Below are positions 8,675-16,313 of a stretch of 20,682 nucleotides of DNA, in pieces. This DNA is from Acidobacteriaceae bacterium (GTDB taxonomy: Bacteria > Acidobacteriota > Terriglobia > Terriglobales > Acidobacteriaceae): contig JAOAPG010000227.1 of the NCBI GenBank assembly GCA_025462785.1, forward strand, positions 1-20,682, given 5' to 3'. The position numbers and the translations under genes were made by a program. The notes beneath the pieces were generated by a model. The model made no database searches, had not been told where the DNA came from, and saw only the letters and a program-made list of their open reading frames with translations. Numbering within the stretch: the first letter of the stretch is position 1; each line of letters starts with the position of its first letter.

Positions 8675-10263
8675 TGGCAACAGATCTCCAGATCCCCACG
8701 CCCAGCATGATTCCCGGCCGCGTGACTTCCGCGAACCCGGCAACGGGCGAAATTCTGCGCCAATTTGCATGCGCGACTGAGGCGCAAGTCCAGGCTGCGG
8801 TGGCTCGCGCTCGGGCGGCTCAACCCGCTTGGAATGAAATGGGCGCCCGTAAGCGAACCGAGATCCTGGGACGATTTCAGCAACTTCTCCTCGAGAAAAA
8901 GTCTGAAGTCGCGCGGTTGATCGCGCAAGAAGAAGGCAAACCTTGCGTGGAGGCGCTTCTCACTGAGGTTCTCGTCGTACTCGATGCTGCCCGGTTCTGT
9001 ATCGACAATGCCTATGATTTCTTACGCGAGCGGGCGGTCCCTCACGGGAGTTTAGCCACGAAGACAAAGTCGGGGCGGCTTCTGCGTGAACCATACGGTG
9101 TGATTGCGATCATCTCGCCGTGGAATTATCCGTTTTCGATTCCCGCCACCCAGAGTCTCGCCGCACTTGTTGCCGGAAATGCCGTGGTGCTAAAGCCATC
9201 AGAATCAACTTCGTTGTGCGCGCTGGAGCTTGGCTCGTTGTTCCGGCTGGCCGGAGTACCAGAAGATCTCTTCCAAATCGTCGCTGGCGATGGAGCGACT
9301 GGCTCTGCATTGGTAAACGCAGCAGTCGACAAACTCATCTTTACAGGAAGCGTGCCTACAGGCAAACGGATTGCTCAAGCGGCTGCGTCATGCCTGTTGC
9401 CGGTTGTTTTGGAGTTGGGCGGGAAAGATCCAATGCTGGTGCTCGATAATGCCGACATAGAAACAGCATCCAGCGGCGCTGTCTGGGGCGCGTTTGTGAA
9501 TGCCGGGCAAGCGTGCCTATCGGTCGAGCGTTGCTATGTGCATCGCAGCAAATACGAACCGTTTCTCGAGGCATGCGTCCGAAAAACCATGCAATTACGA
9601 GTCGGAAACGGAATGGATTCTGAGACGGACATCGGCCCTCTTGTGAATGAGCGTCAGCTCCGCAATGTGGAAGTCCAAGTGGAGGAAGCTCGGTCCCTTG
9701 GTGCGCGCGTTCTGATCGGGGGAAGTCGGCTTCCGGAACTCGGTCCAAATTTCTATTCACCAACCGTGCTCGCCGATGTCACTCACGAAATGCGGATTAT
9801 GCGAGAAGAAACATTTGGTCCAGTGCTTCCAATAATGCCTTTCGATGATGACGACCAGGCTGTGCAGCTGGCGAACGACTCGGAATATGGGCTCTCGGCG
9901 AGTGTTTGGACGGGAGATCGAGTGCGCGGCGAGGCATTGGCCAAGCGCATGGAATCAGGAACAGTGATGGTCAATGATGCTGTCTCGTGTTTTGGAATTA
10001 GCGAAGCCCCGCATGGCGGCATTAAGTCGAGAGGCATTGGTCGAACGAACGGGCGCTTCGGACTAGAAGAAATGGTAAGAACGAAGTACGTTGATTCAGA
10101 CCGATTGCCGGGCATGAAAAAAGTCTGGTGGTATGGATATGGAGAGTCGCTTGCGCGGCAAATGGAAGGCTTCCTCGATCTGCAGTTTGCAAGCAACTGG
10201 AGTCAACGCCTGAGGGGTGCGATCAAATCCGCCGGAGTGATGGTGCGAAAAGGTAGACTTTAA
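8671..10263 (+). CDS. NAD(P)-dependent aldehyde dehydrogenase
   Basis: This ALDH-superfamily enzyme oxidises an aldehyde to the acid. All core residues are present in the 530-residue protein: Asn152 in SPWNYPF, KPSE (175-178), the cofactor-loop FTGSVPTGK, Glu248 in LELGGKDP, the nucleophile Cys282 in NAGQACLSVERCYV, and EETFGPVLP near residue 390. About 40-50 extra residues follow the usual C-terminal region, with WWYGYGESL and a basic end. Such a tail occurs in the subgroup near succinate-semialdehyde and diapolycopene-dialdehyde dehydrogenases and may aid membrane association. The ATG at 8671 overlaps the truA stop (ATGA); a second ATG at 8674 is the alternative start. The substrate is not determined. 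The gene ends in TAA just before the DRE-TIM gene. Confidence 0.93.
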   Translation: MMATDLQIPTPSMIPGRVTSANPATGEILRQFACATEAQVQAAVARARAAQPAWNEMGARKRTEILGRFQQLLLEKKSEVARLIAQEEGKPCVEALLTEVLVVLDAARFCIDNAYDFLRERAVPHGSLATKTKSGRLLREPYGVIAIISPWNYPFSIPATQSLAALVAGNAVVLKPSESTSLCALELGSLFRLAGVPEDLFQIVAGDGATGSALVNAAVDKLIFTGSVPTGKRIAQAAASCLLPVVLELGGKDPMLVLDNADIETASSGAVWGAFVNAGQACLSVERCYVHRSKYEPFLEACVRKTMQLRVGNGMDSETDIGPLVNERQLRNVEVQVEEARSLGARVLIGGSRLPELGPNFYSPTVLADVTHEMRIMREETFGPVLPIMPFDDDDQAVQLANDSEYGLSASVWTGDRVRGEALAKRMESGTVMVNDAVSCFGISEAPHGGIKSRGIGRTNGRFGLEEMVRTKYVDSDRLPGMKKVWWYGYGESLARQMEGFLDLQFASNWSQRLRGAIKSAGVMVRKGRL

Positions 10264-10330
10264 GCATGGCAGGTTCTGAGGGCGAGCCGAACAGGTTCCC
10301 TCAAGAGAACATTTTGAATTGCAAAATTGA

Positions 10331-10474
10331 GCACTGAAATCTTCTGAACTCATCTACGACTGGAATCAGAAGCAGCCGTCGGCATTGCAGCCGCATGGTC
10401 CGGTCTTACTGAACGACGAAACCTTGCGCGATGGTTTGCAATCGCCGTCAGTTCGAGATCCTTCGGTTGACTAG
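10331..10474 (+). pseudogene. 5' part of the DRE-TIM synthase-like gene, ending at an in-frame amber codon
   Basis: From 10331 the frame reads ...SSELIYDWNQKQ..., then LLNDETLRDGLQSPSVRDPSVD, and stops at TAG (10472-10474). DETLRDG is the strand-1 motif of this family, carrying the catalytic Arg and a metal-ligand Asp. The frame then continues unbroken as KIHILHLMEALG. No ATG, GTG or TTG is in frame upstream of the motif: the frame is closed by TGA at 10328-10330 and the earliest near-cognate codon is CTG at 10334. An ATG at 10266, two bases after the preceding stop, opens another frame that ends near 10336. Either the start codon or an upstream frame has been lost, or the sequence has errors here. 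Confidence 0.7.
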
Positions 10475-10492
10475 AAGATCCACATCCTTCAT

Positions 10493-11566
10493 TTGATGGA
10501 AGCACTCGGTATCAACGCGCTTGATCTCGGGCTGCCGGGTGCTGGTCCGCGCGCGGTTGAACACGTCGAGGCGCTTGCTCGAGAGATTGTTGCCCGCAAA
10601 TTCAAGATTAGCGCGAATTGTGCGGCCCGCACGCATGAAAACGATATTCGTCCAATTGTAAACATTGTCCAGCGTACCGGTTTGAACATTGAGGCAGCAA
10701 CTTTTCTGGGATCCAGTCCACTCCGCCGCTATACGGAAAATTGGACTGACGAATTCCTGCTCGAAACGACCGAGAAGGCTGTCAAGTACGCAGTTTCGTT
10801 GGGACTTAACGTCATGTACGTGACCGAAGATACGACGCGTTGCGATCCCGCGATGGTGAAACGTCTTTATTCGACGGCCATCAACTTCGGGGCACGGGCA
10901 ATTGCCGTCTGCGATACCGCGGGTCATGCGACTCCGATGGGGGCATTTGCTTTGGTGCAATTCGTGATGGAAGAAGTGGTGAAACCGTCGGGAGAGAAAA
11001 TTCGCGTGGATTGGCATGGACACTGTGATCGCGGATTCGCCGTCGCTAATTCCATGGCGGCGCTGATGGCTGGGGCAGATTGCGTGCACGCCTGTGCTCT
11101 CGGAATTGGAGAACGTGTCGGCAACACGCAAATGGATCAGATGCTCGTGAATCTCAAGCTGATGGGCATTGCGCCTTGGGCAGATCAGGATTTGACCAAG
11201 TTAAAGGAATATTGCCAGGCAGTTTCCCAATCTACGGGGGTGCCGATTCCTCCCAACTATCCCGTGGTTGGAGAGGATGCTTTTCGCACGGCCACCGGCG
11301 TTCACGCTGCTGCGGTGATCAAGGCCTACAAGAAGAACGATCTGGAACTCGCGAATGCAGTGTATTCGGGCGTGCCGTCGCACGTATTTGGACTGGAGCA
11401 GGTGATCGACATTGGTCCGATGAGCGGGAAATCGAACGTGCTGTTTTGGCTCGAGCGGCGCGGCGTGCCCGCGACAGACGATGTTGTCGATCGCATCTAC
11501 AAGCGAGCGAAAGGATCGGACCACACGCTAAGCGAGGCGGAGATTCTGGAGTGCGTGCAGAACTAA
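10493..11566 (+). CDS. DRE-TIM metallolyase, 2-isopropylmalate/homocitrate synthase-like, main body
   Basis: This family condenses acetyl-CoA with a 2-oxo acid (or cleaves the reverse aldol product) in a divalent-metal TIM barrel. Seen here: ALGINALDLGLPG, CAARTHENDI, the metal-binding DWHGHCDRG (HxH with residues 175 and 177 counted from 10493), the GIGERVGN loop, TGVHAAAVIKAY and a C-terminal GPMSGKSNV segment. The LeuA allosteric dimer domain is absent, so the intact protein is a short form of about 410 residues. Cys stands where many relatives have Asn in HxHND. The TTG at 10493 and ATG at 10496 are the first starts after the amber codon. Neither has a clear ribosome site, and a product from either would lack the catalytic RDG motif. 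The likely state is a pseudogene or a sequence error. The acyl acceptor is unknown. Confidence 0.8.
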   Translation: MMEALGINALDLGLPGAGPRAVEHVEALAREIVARKFKISANCAARTHENDIRPIVNIVQRTGLNIEAATFLGSSPLRRYTENWTDEFLLETTEKAVKYAVSLGLNVMYVTEDTTRCDPAMVKRLYSTAINFGARAIAVCDTAGHATPMGAFALVQFVMEEVVKPSGEKIRVDWHGHCDRGFAVANSMAALMAGADCVHACALGIGERVGNTQMDQMLVNLKLMGIAPWADQDLTKLKEYCQAVSQSTGVPIPPNYPVVGEDAFRTATGVHAAAVIKAYKKNDLELANAVYSGVPSHVFGLEQVIDIGPMSGKSNVLFWLERRGVPATDDVVDRIYKRAKGSDHTLSEAEILECVQN

Positions 11567-11612
11567 ACGATTGGATCAGGTCGCTTTTGCAATCTGACCG
11601 AAAACTTCACTT

Positions 11613-11700
11613 TTGTCATTCCGAGGAGCGGAGCTCCGAGGAATCTGCTGTCTGCTGGAATTGGCAAACAGCAGATTTCTCGCGTTGCTCGAAATGACAA
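11613..11700. repeat. 88-bp interspersed palindromic repeat (GTCATTCCGAG type)
   Basis: The ends TTGTCATT (11613-11620) and AATGACAA (11693-11700) are perfect inverted repeats. Inside, CCGAGGAGCG...GAGGAATCTGCTGT on the left mirrors ACAGCAGATTTCTCGCGTTGCTCG on the right, imperfectly. The same kind of string is known to me as a dispersed intergenic element in several bacterial phyla, including acidobacteria. It lies about 45 bp after the stop of the DRE-TIM gene and may fold in RNA. No coding function is apparent. Confidence 0.7.
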
Positions 11701-11773
11701 TGGTAGGGATGTCTGCCGGACGGGCGGGGACGCCGGTCGCTACATCGCAAAGTAGGCGCGACGATTCGCACAT

Positions 11774-11788
11774 GAGGTAAACTACCTC
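11774..11788. promoter_or_regulatory. short dyad just upstream of the peptidase gene
   Basis: GAGGTA (11774-11779) and TACCTC (11783-11788) are perfect inverted repeats around AAC, lying 20-34 bases before the ATG at 11808. It could be an operator or a leader hairpin. The left arm contains a Shine-Dalgarno-like GAGG, while the site actually used is probably the GAGG at 11799-11802. Confidence 0.3.
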
Positions 11789-11807
11789 GTTTGTTTCTGA
11801 GGTGCTC

Positions 11808-13979
11808 ATGCGTCGAGTTCTAATACTTCTATTTATTTTCGTCTGTGCTCTTCCCGTTTTCTCTCAAGCCAAACATCCCTTCACCTTTGAAGACATGATG
11901 GCGCTCAAACGCGTAGGCGAACCGGAAGTTTCTCCTGACGGCAAGTGGGTCATCTTCAGCGTGGTCGATGTCGACCTCGCCGCCAATAAGAAGAGCCCGC
12001 ATGTTTGGATTGTCCCGGTCACAGGCGGCGAAGAACGCGAGATCATTTCTGATCAGGATGCGAACCGTCCGCGATGGGCTCCGGACGGCAAGCGCTTTGC
12101 CTTTCTCTCGACCAAAGAAGGTGGATCGCAGATTTGGATAGCAGAGTTTGATGGAGCGGCGGGCAAGGTGACGGGAGTCGAGAAACTAACTTCGATCGCG
12201 ACGGAAGCCGATGGAGAGCTGTGGTCGCCGGACGGAAAGAACATTTTGTTTACATCGAATGTCTATCCCGAGTGCACGGGTTCACCTTCTGAAGAAGAAG
12301 CTTGCAATGCGCACAAGCTAAAGCAGTCGGCGGATTCGAAAGTGCAGGCCATGATCTTCGACCATCTGCTCTATCGCCATTGGAATGGATACAAAGAGAG
12401 CAAGCGCAGCCATTTGCTCGTAATTCCCGCCCATGCTTGCGTAGGGACAGCCGTCCCCGGCTGTCCGGCGGTCGCAGCCCGCGACCTCACTCCCGGGGAC
12501 TCCGATGCCCCCCAATTCAGCCTTGGCGGCCAGGACAATTACGCGTTTTCGCCGGATGGACAGGAGATTTGCTACACATCGAATCACGATGAAGTCGAGG
12601 CGACTTCAACTAACAACGACCTGTGGCTCGTCTCTGTGAATGGCGGCCCCTCCAAGAAGATCACTGCCGAAAACAAAGCCAGCGATTCGACGCCGCTCTA
12701 TTCGCCGGATGGAAAGTACATTGCCTATCGCGCGCAAAAGCGGCCGGGATACGAGAGCGATAGATTCGACCTAGTCTTGTGTGACCGCAAAACTGGAGTG
12801 AAAAAGGACTTAACGGATTGGTTCGATAGGTGGGTGGAGGCATTCACGTGGTCCCCAGACTCCACGCAAATCGCCTGGGTTAATGAAAATGCGGGCGGCA
12901 CAGTTATTCAACTGACTGCTATTAGTCCTCCGCATGACTCCCGCCCGCAGGCCAGGTCACCCAATTCTCCTATAGAGAACTTGCCCATTTCCTCGGCAGA
13001 CCTCCCAGTTGCCGCTCGGAACTTTACCACTATGATTACCGGATCCTCCGATAATCCTTTATTTACGGCCAACGGCGTACTCCTGTTCACTCGGATGGCG
13101 CTGGATGAGCCAGATGAGATCTGGGGACGAGCACCGAACCATGGCGATGTCCGACGACTCACGCATGTGAACGCGGGTGTCCTTTCGCACATCGATATGT
13201 CCCCTCTCGAGCCCTTCTGGTTTACTGGTGCCCTCAACGACAAAGTCGAAGGCTTCCTCGTCAAGCCGCCCAACTTCGATCCCAATAAGAAATATCCCGT
13301 CAAATTCCTCATCCACGGCGGGCCTGAGGGTGCTTGGGGAGACGACTGGAGTTATCGCTGGAATCCCGAACTCTTCGCAGCCAACGGATACGTCGTCATC
13401 ATGATTAACTTCCACGGTTCGACTGGATACGGTCAGAAATTCATCGACGCCATCAATGGCGATTGGGGCGGCGCTCCGTTTCAGGATTTGATGAAGGGCC
13501 TGGATTATGCGGAGAAGACGTTTCCGTTCATAGACAAGGATCGCGAGTGCGCGCTCGGAGCTAGCTACGGCGGATACATGACCAACTGGATTCTCGGCCA
13601 CACTGATCGCTTCAAATGCATCGTGACCCATGATGGCATGTTCAACACGGAGTCGGCATGGGGAACAACCGAGGAGCTGTGGTTCAACGAATGGGAGTTC
13701 AAGGGCACTGCTTACAACAACCGCGAGCTTTACCGGAAATGGTCTCCGCAATTGTCAGCCACGAATTTCAAGACGCCGACGCTGGTCGTTCACGGGCAGC
13801 TCGATTACCGACTGGATGTTTCGGAGGGCTTTCAACTCTTCACGACCTTGCAGCGGCTGAAGGTTCCTTCAAAGATGCTGTACTTCCCCGACGAAGGACA
13901 TTGGGTGCTTAAGGCGCAGAACAGCCAGCTCTGGTACAAGACGGTGAATGACTGGGTGGATCAGTGGGTGAAGAAGTGA
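11808..13979 (+). CDS. secreted S9-family serine peptidase (prolyl oligopeptidase / acylaminoacyl peptidase type)
   Basis: The ATG at 11808 is chosen because it follows GAGG and gives a clean signal peptide (MRRVLILLFIFVCALPVFSQ); a GTG two codons earlier is less likely. The 723-residue protein has an N-terminal beta-propeller with repeated SPDGK-type blades (VSPDGKWVIFS, WAPDGKRFAFLS, WSPDGKNILFTS, FSPDGQEICYTS, YSPDGKYIAYR). The alpha/beta-hydrolase domain starts near residue 480. The catalytic triad is visible: Ser586 in GASYGGY, Asp666 in HGQLDYRLD and His698 in DEGHW. HGGPEGAWGD is the oxyanion region. It probably trims peptides in the periplasm or outside the cell. Residues about 208-224 are an odd Ala/Val/Cys-rich insertion encoded by palindromic DNA (12445-12486). 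Confidence 0.95.
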   Translation: MRRVLILLFIFVCALPVFSQAKHPFTFEDMMALKRVGEPEVSPDGKWVIFSVVDVDLAANKKSPHVWIVPVTGGEEREIISDQDANRPRWAPDGKRFAFLSTKEGGSQIWIAEFDGAAGKVTGVEKLTSIATEADGELWSPDGKNILFTSNVYPECTGSPSEEEACNAHKLKQSADSKVQAMIFDHLLYRHWNGYKESKRSHLLVIPAHACVGTAVPGCPAVAARDLTPGDSDAPQFSLGGQDNYAFSPDGQEICYTSNHDEVEATSTNNDLWLVSVNGGPSKKITAENKASDSTPLYSPDGKYIAYRAQKRPGYESDRFDLVLCDRKTGVKKDLTDWFDRWVEAFTWSPDSTQIAWVNENAGGTVIQLTAISPPHDSRPQARSPNSPIENLPISSADLPVAARNFTTMITGSSDNPLFTANGVLLFTRMALDEPDEIWGRAPNHGDVRRLTHVNAGVLSHIDMSPLEPFWFTGALNDKVEGFLVKPPNFDPNKKYPVKFLIHGGPEGAWGDDWSYRWNPELFAANGYVVIMINFHGSTGYGQKFIDAINGDWGGAPFQDLMKGLDYAEKTFPFIDKDRECALGASYGGYMTNWILGHTDRFKCIVTHDGMFNTESAWGTTEELWFNEWEFKGTAYNNRELYRKWSPQLSATNFKTPTLVVHGQLDYRLDVSEGFQLFTTLQRLKVPSKMLYFPDEGHWVLKAQNSQLWYKTVNDWVDQWVKK
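12445..12486. repeat. palindromic repeat inserted in the peptidase gene
   Basis: Two adjacent perfect hairpins lie inside the coding sequence. GGACAGCCG (12445-12453) pairs with CGGCTGTCC (12458-12466), and GGTCGC (12470-12475) pairs with GCGACC (12481-12486). The DNA is translated in frame as roughly HACVGTAVPGCPAVAA, between the conserved-looking SHLLVIPA and RDLTPGD segments of the propeller. It resembles small interspersed palindromic elements. It adds about 15 residues without breaking the frame. Confidence 0.6.
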
Positions 13980-14044
13980 GGGGCAAACTGACGAAGACCT
14001 GGCGGCGCGAAGCATTATTGCGAGAGTAGAGGCCCTTCGACTCC

Positions 14045-14074
14045 GCTGATCCATTCGCAAGCGGATGGATCAGC
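14045..14074. terminator. palindrome between convergent genes
   Basis: GCTGATCCAT (14045-14054) and ATGGATCAGC (14065-14074) are perfect 10-bp inverted repeats around a ten-base loop. They lie between the converging ends of the peptidase gene (13979) and the Ig-like protein gene (14138). The flanks GCCCTTCGACTCCGC and GCGCTCAGGGTGACA form a further imperfect outer pair of a type seen in dispersed intergenic repeats. It could end transcription from both sides, though no T-run is present. Confidence 0.4.
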
Positions 14075-14137
14075 TGCGCTCAGGGTGACAGTTTCGCGGG
14101 AAAGGTTAATTCGCACAAGAATAATCCGTCCGCAGCA

Positions 14138-14602
14138 TCACTTCACCGGTAGCGATTGCAGTGCAAACTGCACCGTATTGTTTCCCGCCCCGGCTGCTCC
14201 GAGGATCACTATCGGTCCCTGTATTCCTCCCGCCGAGGGCTGAATGCTCGCCAGTCCGTTTGCGTCCGACTCGATTATTACTTGTGAGGACGACAAGATT
14301 ACCGGGATCTCAGGTTGCGTGACTCCGGCTTGCCCCACAAAAATAATCGGCTGATTGTTCGGCAGTCTGCCAACCATCATTTGAAAGGCAACTCCCGCTC
14401 CGAGCACCGGATTTGGCGGAGCCGAAGAATCAGTCACGCGGATTGTTATTGGCGCGAAGTTTTGTCCTACGAGCAATTCTTGACTCATGCCAGAGACGGT
14501 TTGTGTTTGAAGCGCACTCGCAGGTACAGAGGTTCCGTAGAAGCTCTGACACGGAGCATCTCCGTGTTCAGCGCATACGCTTACTTGCACGTCACCTGAC
14601 AT
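14138..14602 (-). CDS. C-terminal Ig-like part of the IPT/Ig-repeat protein, behind a frameshift
   Basis: This frame continues the protein encoded at 14592-16313. Read upstream of its first ATG (14602), it stays open to about 14690 and spells IVRGSGTLSTASATTNAGGH, the typical middle of a bacterial Ig-like domain. The other frame gives nonsense over the same bases. The piece therefore supplies the end of the third beta-sandwich domain and a further one (ITIRVTDSSAPPNPVLGAGVAFQ..., ESDANGLASIQPSAGG), ending in SLPVK. The ATG at 14602 is an internal Met rather than a true start. Together with the upstream part, the repaired protein would be about 724 residues and exported. Confidence 0.75.
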   Translation of the reverse strand: MSGDVQVSVCAEHGDAPCQSFYGTSVPASALQTQTVSGMSQELLVGQNFAPITIRVTDSSAPPNPVLGAGVAFQMMVGRLPNNQPIIFVGQAGVTQPEIPVILSSSQVIIESDANGLASIQPSAGGIQGPIVILGAAGAGNNTVQFALQSLPVK

Positions 14603-16313
14603 GGCCGGAATTTGCAGCGTGGAGGTCGCGTGTCCCCCAGCGTTGGTAGTTGCGGACGCCGTGCTGAGTGTCCCCGAACCTCTTACGATCTTGTGCGATT
14701 GTCGTGCCGCTTATAGGTACCCCATTGTTGAGAGCACGTGCGGTAAGAGGAATGCCGACCGTTACGCCTTGCGCAATCCATGCATATGGAGAGGCCAGCG
14801 AAAGATCTAAAGAGGACGACGTTCCCAGCAACGTCGTTTGCACCTGCTTGGGCGATGAATATGAAGCGGGCGCAAGCTTCGCAGTGATTGTCATCACGCC
14901 AGCCGTGCGGACCGTAACTTGTGTCGACACGACTCCAGTTTGATCTGTGAGAACGGTGCAGCTCACTCCCCCAGAGCAAGCCGAAAAAGTTAATGCTGGG
15001 GTCGAAGTTAGAAACACACTGGCGCCCGCAACGGGTGTCGTCCCGTCGGGTGCGACGACCTGAATGCGAATCGGATTGGGGGCTTGTCCGCCGACCGGGG
15101 TTGCAGGATTACTACCTGATACCAACCGGATCTTGTCGCTCGGTCCGGCGCCGTAAGTTAGAACTCCGGTCATCGTGGAACCCGCTCCGGTGGGAGCATC
15201 ACTAAGCACAATTTCTTGGAGGCCATCTTGCATAGCCGGAGCATTCACCAGCATCTGGTTGGAAGAAAGCGCCAACTGCGGAGCGTTCATGCTTCCAAGT
15301 TTGACCAGAGTATTCGGCTGAAAGCCCAAGCCCTGAACTGCGAGCGGCGTTCCTCCCGCGACATTCGCCCGGGCTGGAGTCACGCTGTCCCCGTAAAATA
15401 TTCGTGCGTGGTAGCGATAATCTGGCCGCCCATCCCCGCGGTAATCCGAAATTGCTAGGCGAAAGCTTGTTGTTTGCAGAATTTGAGCGTCGAGCCGCGT
15501 TTCTCCAAAATATAAAGTGTTGAAGGATGACGGTGTCTCGGCCGGAGCAGGTCGCGACCAGTCGAGCCCCAATATTCTGCCGAGCACGCGGACTAACCTA
15601 TATTCTACGTCGGGCAATTGGCTTGAGCTCTGTGCGCAGTTGCCGTTCAGGATCACCAACCCGTGCAGGAATTGCGCATTTGTCGCGAAATTGTCGACTC
15701 CGCCAAAAACCGCGTTAGTGAAGCAGTTCGCCGGATCGCCCGCGCCTTGTCCTAAGAGAGCACTCGTGACACTGCCATCTGCGTCATACACAATACCCAG
15801 AGGTGTGCCGACAGCGGTGGGCAATACGTCAGATGGCATCGTTATCGAGCCATTGCCATTTACGATTACATTGGCTCCGCTCACGTCCTCCCCAAGTTGG
15901 CCCGCGCGGGTTGCTACGACTGCTGCGGTGGGAATGGAAGTCCATTGGCTGAAGCCATTGGCTACAAATGCGTCGGCGCTCGGACCCGGCAAAATAGAAC
16001 TGAGATTGCCCTGATCGGTGTAATAGCTTATTGCACCTTGCGCCCATGTAAGCGGAACCCCGGTTGTGCCCGGATCGAAATAGCTGACCCCGGCGATGTA
16101 ACGCGGACCGCCAGCGCGAGCAAATTGTGGAAGAAACAACAGCACCAAACCCACGGCAAGGGCGTAAAGCAGACACCATAGGATCCGGATGATCTTGGAA
16201 TTCAAGCTGGCGTGTTGGGCGAGACGCATGAGATTGCGATGGCGATGGATAAGAGCGAGACCGATGCTGCCGCGAATTGTCCCCGCAACTTGAGAGAACT
16301 TTTCGTTCATCAT
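14592..16313 (-). CDS. secreted IPT/TIG and Ig-like repeat protein, N-terminal part (frameshifted near 14690-14696)
   Basis: The start ATGATG at 16313 is preceded by AGGAGGGAGA and overlaps the repaired stop of the upstream gene. Residues 41-67 form the hydrophobic core of a long signal sequence (...LLYALAVGLVLLFLPQFARA). Residues about 70-300 form a globular domain containing RVLGRILGLDWS (242-253), which resembles a zincin helix whose His and Glu have been lost. An IPT/TIG beta-sandwich follows (about 303-390), then an Ig-like domain (393-495) and the start of another. After residue 540 (TTIAQ) the frame becomes nonsense, while the real continuation is in the frame of 14138-14602. The role is probably cell-surface or extracellular, by adhesion-type domain content; this is inferred. 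Confidence 0.8.
   Translation of the reverse strand: MMNEKFSQVAGTIRGSIGLALIHRHRNLMRLAQHASLNSKIIRILWCLLYALAVGLVLLFLPQFARAGGPRYIAGVSYFDPGTTGVPLTWAQGAISYYTDQGNLSSILPGPSADAFVANGFSQWTSIPTAAVVATRAGQLGEDVSGANVIVNGNGSITMPSDVLPTAVGTPLGIVYDADGSVTSALLGQGAGDPANCFTNAVFGGVDNFATNAQFLHGLVILNGNCAQSSSQLPDVEYRLVRVLGRILGLDWSRPAPAETPSSFNTLYFGETRLDAQILQTTSFRLAISDYRGDGRPDYRYHARIFYGDSVTPARANVAGGTPLAVQGLGFQPNTLVKLGSMNAPQLALSSNQMLVNAPAMQDGLQEIVLSDAPTGAGSTMTGVLTYGAGPSDKIRLVSGSNPATPVGGQAPNPIRIQVVAPDGTTPVAGASVFLTSTPALTFSACSGGVSCTVLTDQTGVVSTQVTVRTAGVMTITAKLAPASYSSPKQVQTTLLGTSSSLDLSLASPYAWIAQGVTVGIPLTARALNNGVPISGTTIAQDRKRFGDTQHGVRNYQRWGTRDLHAANSGHVR

Noticed and set aside
10448..11131. 227-codon minus-strand frame opposite the DRE-TIM gene
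   Set aside because: It is antisense to a strongly conserved enzyme frame, and its sequence has no domain features.
15829..16309. Second half of the 351-residue frame starting at 16884
   Set aside because: It is the out-of-frame reading of the IPT/Ig gene; a one-base correction ends the small protein at 16310.
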